25,496 nt of DNA, taken from assembly GCA_910585165.1 (NCBI GenBank), contig CAJUBX010000026.1, positions 1 through 25,496 on the forward strand. The letters run 5' to 3'. Source of the DNA: an uncultured Oscillibacter sp. GTDB lineage: Bacteria > Bacillota > Clostridia > Oscillospirales > Oscillospiraceae. Position 1 is the first letter of the stretch, and the number at the start of each line of letters is the position of its first letter. The notes beneath the pieces are model-generated. The model was not told the DNA's origin and searched no databases. It saw nothing but the letters and a program-made list of their open reading frames with translations. The position numbers and the translations under genes were made by a program. Of the stretch, positions 22,573 through 25,496 are shown in pieces.

Positions 22573-22615
22573 AGCAGAGCGGGCATGGGAAAACGCCATG
22601 TCCTGCTCTGCTTTT
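22573..22615. terminator. Bidirectional terminator after nusB
   Basis: AGCAGAGCGGGCATGG pairs with CCATGTCCTGCTCTGCT with one bulge and one mismatch, followed on the plus strand by TTTT. On the minus strand the same hairpin is followed by GTTTTTT, so it also ends the convergent small gene at 22701-22931. Confidence 0.85.
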
Positions 22616-22700
22616 CGTCGGAAGAAGCAAGACTATTTCGCGCCGCCCCTTCCTGCTCCCCGTGAAAACCGCTTCGCCGGGGTTTCGCAGGGACCCAGGG

Positions 22701-22931
22701 TCAGGCTTGGGACTGCCGGGGCGGCAGGGGCGTCAGGCCCTCGCTGGTGCGAAAGCCCAGGAGGAACGCCTGGACGGCCGTGAACGCCAGCGCCCGGTCC
22801 AGGTTGACGCGGGCGGCGGGGGGCAGCGCCTCCCGCACCAGGCTGAAGTCAAACGTGTAGCTGTCCTTCTCCACGGCCTCGATTTGAGGGTGGATGTAGT
22901 TGGCGTGGAGCCAGAGCAGGAAGTCGGACAT
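22701..22931 (-). CDS. Small uncharacterised protein divergent from an XRE regulator
   Basis: The 76-residue product begins MSDFLLWLHANYIHPQIEAVEKDS and contains ALPPAARVNLDRALAFTAVQAFLLGFR. It looks soluble and helical, without a signal peptide, membrane span or motif I recognise. The ATG at 22931 is preferred over a GTG three codons upstream because AAGGTGG lies 5 nt before it. It is divergent from the XRE gene across a 96-bp gap holding two palindromes, and ends into a bidirectional terminator shared with nusB. Codon composition matches neighbours. The arrangement would fit a small regulated effector, an anti-repressor or an antitoxin-type partner, but none of these is shown. Confidence 0.65.
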   Translation of the reverse strand: MSDFLLWLHANYIHPQIEAVEKDSYTFDFSLVREALPPAARVNLDRALAFTAVQAFLLGFRTSEGLTPLPPRQSQA

Positions 22932-22967
22932 AGAAACCACCTTTCTTTTGTATCATATACCAGGATG

Positions 22968-23010
22968 CGAAATAGATTTCGTGCTCTTAGCATAACATGA
23001 AATTAATTTC
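22968..23010. promoter_or_regulatory. Twin palindromic operators in the XRE/small-gene divergent region
   Basis: Two perfect palindromes, CGAAATAGATTTCG (22968-22981) and GAAATTAATTTC (22999-23010), share half-sites GAAAT/ATTTC and the same flank (ATTTCGTG). Their centres are exactly 30 bp apart, close to three helical turns. They sit between the two divergent starts, the usual place for autoregulation by an XRE repressor. Weak promoter-like boxes (TATGAT, minus strand, 22952-22957; CATAAC, plus strand, near 22991-22996) overlap or flank them. Confidence 0.65.
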
Positions 23011-23027
23011 GTGTCAAGGAGTTTGTT

Positions 23028-23234
23028 ATGGATTTTTCAGAAAGATTGCGGGCTTTGCGGGCTGAGCGCAGGGAAACACAGGTCCAGGTTGCGGAGGCAG
23101 TTGGAATTACGGCCCGGCAGTATCAAGGACTTGAGGGAGGGACCAGCGTTCCCAATTTTTATAATCTCTGCGCCCTGGCGGACCACTTCGGCGTAAGCCT
23201 GGATTACCTGGCCGGGCGCTCCGGAGAGAGGTAG
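23028..23234 (+). CDS. XRE-family helix-turn-helix transcriptional regulator
   Basis: The 68-residue protein is essentially one Cro/CI-type DNA-binding domain. FSERLRALRAERRETQVQVAEAVGITARQYQGLEGGTSVPNFYNLCALADHFGVSLDYLAGRS contains the helix-turn-helix at about residues 18-37. Such small regulators bind palindromic operators as dimers. AAGGAG 6 nt ahead fixes the ATG. Its stop lies 2 bp before xseA, so it is co-transcribed with xseA, and it is divergent from the small unknown gene. The twin palindromes upstream are probably its own sites. Confidence 0.92.
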   Translation: MDFSERLRALRAERRETQVQVAEAVGITARQYQGLEGGTSVPNFYNLCALADHFGVSLDYLAGRSGER

Positions 23235-23236
23235 CC

Positions 23237-24469
23237 ATGGAACAGCACATTTTCGGCGTTGCCGAGGTCAACCAGCTGGTGAAGCTCCTGCTGGACGGGG
23301 AGCCCATGCTCCAGGACATATACGTCCGGGGAGAGCTCTCCAATTATAAAATGTATCCCTCCGGGCACCACTACTTCACCCTGAAGGACCCGGAGGGGGC
23401 GCTGCGGTGCGTCATGTTCCGGGGACAGGCCTCCCGCCTCCGGTTCCGCCCGGAAAACGGCATGAAGGTCATTGCCCGGGGGCGCGTGAGCGTTTTCCCC
23501 CGGGACGGGGCTTACCAGCTCTACTGCAATTCCCTGACCCCCGAGGGGGCGGGGGATTTGGCGGTGGCCTTCGAACAGCTGAAGGCCAGGCTCTACGCCG
23601 AGGGCCTTTTCGATCCCGCCCATAAAAAGCCCCTGCCGCCTTATCCGGAGAGGATCGCCATCGTCACCTCCTCCGCCGGAGCGGCGGTGCACGATATGAT
23701 CCGCATCCTGCGGCGGCGGTATCCCCTGGCGGAGGTGGTCCTGCTGCCCGTCCGGGTCCAGGGGGCCGAGGCCCCGCCGGAAATTGCCGGGGCCATCCGC
23801 TACGCCAACCGCTGGCGGGTGGGGGACGTGATCATCACCGGCCGGGGCGGCGGGTCCATGGAGGACCTGTGGGCCTTTAACGACGAGCGGGTGGCAAGGG
23901 CCATTTATGAGTCCGAGCTTCCGGTCATTTCCGCCGTGGGCCACGAGCCGGATGTGACAATTTCAGACTTTGTGGCGGACGCCCGAGCCTCCACGCCCTC
24001 CAACGCGGCGGAAATCGTCGTGCCGGACCAGGAGGCCCTGAAGCAGTGGCTGCGCACCGCCTCCTCCCGCCTGGAGCGCAGCGAGGCCGCCCAGCTTTCG
24101 GCCCTGCGGCGGCAGCTTTCGGCCCTGGCGGAAAAGCGGGTCCTGCGGGACCAGGCGGCCTATGTCCAGGATAAGCGGATGGAGCTGGCCCACGTTCAGC
24201 AGAGGCTGGGGGACCTGTCCGCGGGACTTGTGGCTGGGAAGCGCCAGCGGCTCTCCGTGCTGGGGGCGGCGCTGGACGCCATGAGCCCCTTGAAGGTGCT
24301 GGGCCGGGGCTACGCCATGGCCCGGGGGCCCGGGGGGGAGATTTTGCGCTCCTGGAAGGACGTACAGACCGGGGAGCGGGTGTCCGTGGCCCTGGGAGAA
24401 GGGGGCTTCCTCTGCACGGTGGAGGAGCCCTGGAAAAAGGAGAGAACGGCATGGCCGCGAAAAAAATGA
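23237..24469 (+). CDS. xseA: Exodeoxyribonuclease VII large subunit
   Basis: The 410-residue protein has an N-terminal OB-fold (IYVRGELSNYKMYPSGHHYFTLKD, about 28-51). The catalytic domain follows: IAIVTSSAGAAVHDMIRIL (140-158), then DVIITGRGGGSMEDLWAFNDERVARAI (197-223), then PVISAVGHEPDVTISDFVADARASTPSNAAE. Next come a long coiled-coil of about 90 residues and the final VLGRGYAMA segment. It degrades single-stranded DNA to short oligonucleotides together with XseB. The start follows the XRE stop by 2 bp, with GGAGAGAGG inside that gene's end. It overlaps xseB by 19 bp. Confidence 0.95.
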   Translation: MEQHIFGVAEVNQLVKLLLDGEPMLQDIYVRGELSNYKMYPSGHHYFTLKDPEGALRCVMFRGQASRLRFRPENGMKVIARGRVSVFPRDGAYQLYCNSLTPEGAGDLAVAFEQLKARLYAEGLFDPAHKKPLPPYPERIAIVTSSAGAAVHDMIRILRRRYPLAEVVLLPVRVQGAEAPPEIAGAIRYANRWRVGDVIITGRGGGSMEDLWAFNDERVARAIYESELPVISAVGHEPDVTISDFVADARASTPSNAAEIVVPDQEALKQWLRTASSRLERSEAAQLSALRRQLSALAEKRVLRDQAAYVQDKRMELAHVQQRLGDLSAGLVAGKRQRLSVLGAALDAMSPLKVLGRGYAMARGPGGEILRSWKDVQTGERVSVALGEGGFLCTVEEPWKKERTAWPRKK

Positions 24470-24690
24470 CGTTTGAACAGCAGATCGCCCGGCTGGAGGA
24501 AATCGTCTCCGCCCTGGAGCAGGGGGACGTGCAGCTGGCGGATTCCCTGTCCCTTTTTGAGGAGGGGACAAAGCTCATCGCCGCCTGTACGAAACAGCTG
24601 GACCAGGCGGAGCAGCAGGTGGTGAAGCTGATGAAGGGCCCCGACGGCGCGCCTGTCCGCCAGCCCTTTGAGACGGCGGAAGAGACATAA
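24451..24690 (+). CDS. xseB: Exodeoxyribonuclease VII small subunit
   Basis: The 79-residue helical protein has the XseB signature MTFEQQIARLEEIVSALEQGDVQLADSLSLFEEGTKLIAACTKQLDQAEQQV. It binds the coiled-coil of XseA. AAAAAGGAGAG precedes the ATG inside the end of xseA, giving a 19-bp overlap and translational coupling. The following RpiR-type gene starts 72 bp later. Confidence 0.95.
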   Translation: MAAKKMTFEQQIARLEEIVSALEQGDVQLADSLSLFEEGTKLIAACTKQLDQAEQQVVKLMKGPDGAPVRQPFETAEET

Positions 24691-24762
24691 AAGAAGCGCC
24701 GAATCATTCCCCGCTCAACATTCACCTGTGTTTTTTAAAGCGGGGTCCGGAGGGAAACGACA

Positions 24763-25496
24763 GTGGCAAAGAAAAATATTCTGCATTGCCTGGAGCAGGG
24801 CATGGGCGGTTTTTCCAAGGGGCAAAAACGCATTGCCTCTTATATTCTGGAAAACTATGACAAGGCGGCGTTCATGACCGCCAGCCGTCTTGGCATTCTG
24901 GCGGGGGTCAGCGAATCCACGGTGGTGCGCTTTGCCTCTGAGCTGGGCTATGACGGCTATCCCAGCATGCAGCGGGCGCTTCAGGACATGATACGCAGCC
25001 GCCTGACCTCCACCCAGCGCATTCAGGCGGCGGGGGACATGTTCCAGGACGTGCTTCCGGCGGTGATTCAATCCGATATCGACAAGCTGCGCCAGATGCT
25101 GGGACATGCCAACCGCAGCGGGTTTGACCGGGTGGTGGACAAGATCCTCTCCAGCCGCCACGTCTATATTTTGGGGGTCCGCTCCTCCTCCTTTGTGGCG
25201 GGGTATCTCCATTTCTACATGCACCTTTTGTCGGAGAATGTGACGCTGATTCAGTCCAACGCGGCGGGGGAGATGTTCGAGCAGATGCTCCGCATGGGGC
25301 CCGGGGATGTGCTGATTGCCATCAGCTTCCCCCGGTATTCCAAGGTCACCATCAACACGGTGAAATTTGCCAAGGACCGGGGCGCGGAGATTATCGCCAT
25401 TACGGATAATGAGCTGTCCCCGGTGTACCAGCTTTCCGAGGCGGCGCTGCTGGCCCCCTGCGAGATGATTTCCTTTGTGGATTCCATGGTGGCGCC
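24763..25496 (+). CDS. MurR/RpiR-family transcriptional regulator with SIS domain (3' end beyond window)
   Basis: From a GTG with GGAGGG 8 nt ahead, 244 codons run to the window edge without a stop. The N-terminal helix-turn-helix domain (about 1-77) has FSKGQKRIASYILENYDKAAFMTASRLGILAGVSESTVVRFASELGYDGYPSMQ, the RpiR pattern. The SIS sugar-phosphate-binding domain begins near residue 120 with ILSSRHVYILGVRSSSFVAGYLHFYMHLL and GDVLIAISFPRYSKVTINTVKFAKDRGAEIIAITD. Such regulators respond to phosphosugars, such as N-acetylmuramic or hexose phosphates. The target genes are not in view. The family length of about 280 residues implies some 40 residues are missing. Confidence 0.92.
   Translation, partial: MAKKNILHCLEQGMGGFSKGQKRIASYILENYDKAAFMTASRLGILAGVSESTVVRFASELGYDGYPSMQRALQDMIRSRLTSTQRIQAAGDMFQDVLPAVIQSDIDKLRQMLGHANRSGFDRVVDKILSSRHVYILGVRSSSFVAGYLHFYMHLLSENVTLIQSNAAGEMFEQMLRMGPGDVLIAISFPRYSKVTINTVKFAKDRGAEIIAITDNELSPVYQLSEAALLAPCEMISFVDSMVA

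Noticed and set aside
22701..23234. Calling the XRE/small-protein pair a toxin-antitoxin system
   Set aside because: The genes are divergent, not in tandem, and the small protein shows no toxin motif. Kept only as a finding.
24709..24745. CCCCGCT/AGCGGGG pair between xseB and the RpiR-type gene as a terminator
   Set aside because: Only a 7-bp stem around a 23-nt loop, with the T run inside the loop and none after the stem.
1..25496. CRISPR arrays, tRNA/rRNA genes, transposases, phage genes
   Set aside because: No direct-repeat array, cloverleaf-like segment or recognisable mobile-element protein was found in either strand by reading.

Overview
The window is GC-rich and densely packed with genes. 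It appears to come from the chromosome of a spore-forming Gram-positive anaerobe of class Clostridia. The evidence is a complete eight-gene spoIIIA sporulation operon, a SpoIID-type spore peptidoglycan lytic protein, the order rpmG-secE-nusG, an Asp23-nusB-xseA-xseB block, RpiR/YesMN-type regulators, and strong AGGAGG-type ribosome binding sites. High GC together with clostridial gene content suggests the Oscillospiraceae (Flavonifractor/Oscillibacter-like lineages). That placement is inference from gene content, not a database match.

Layout. (1) 1-860, minus strand: nusG (cut by the window edge), secE and rpmG behind a near-consensus sigma-A promoter. (2) 1001-2170, plus: a divergent lipoprotein of unknown function. 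(3) 2210-4290, minus: asd then dapA, the steps from aspartyl phosphate towards lysine and diaminopimelate. (4) 4473-8074, plus: spoIID-like gene, queA, and an EamA-type transporter. (5) 8140-12386, minus: a fructose-type PTS operon in the order fruA (EIIABC), Gfo/Idh oxidoreductase, fruK, HPr-like protein. A 121-bp nested palindromic element lies between fruA and the oxidoreductase. (6) 12677-16709, plus and divergent from fruA: an AraC-type response regulator, a YesM-type sensor kinase and a sugar-binding lipoprotein, overlapped at both junctions and closed by a strong terminator. (7) 16895-21591: spoIIIAA-AH. (8) 21703-24690: Asp23/Gls24 protein, nusB, a small divergent regulator cassette (unknown 76-aa protein plus XRE regulator) sharing twin operators, then xseA-xseB. 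(9) 24763 to the end: an RpiR-type regulator cut by the window edge.

How the genes work together. The fru operon should import and phosphorylate fructose, or a related sugar, to the 1-phosphate and then the 1,6-bisphosphate, with its own HPr as phosphoryl donor. The divergent kinase/regulator/binding-protein set looks like an extracytoplasmic sugar sensor that signals rather than transports, because no permease or ATPase follows it. The spoIIIA products form the channel-like complex linking mother cell and forespore.

Most of the window is ordinary housekeeping and sporulation sequence. The points most worth a second look are: the HPr gene, whose start region appears frameshifted and whose regulatory Ser46 position is not serine; the nested palindromic element at 10332-10452; the transporter-less three-component sugar sensor; and the XRE/small-protein cassette with two near-identical palindromes exactly 30 bp apart, inserted in an otherwise conserved gene block. 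I see no tRNA, rRNA, CRISPR array, transposase or clearly new defence system.
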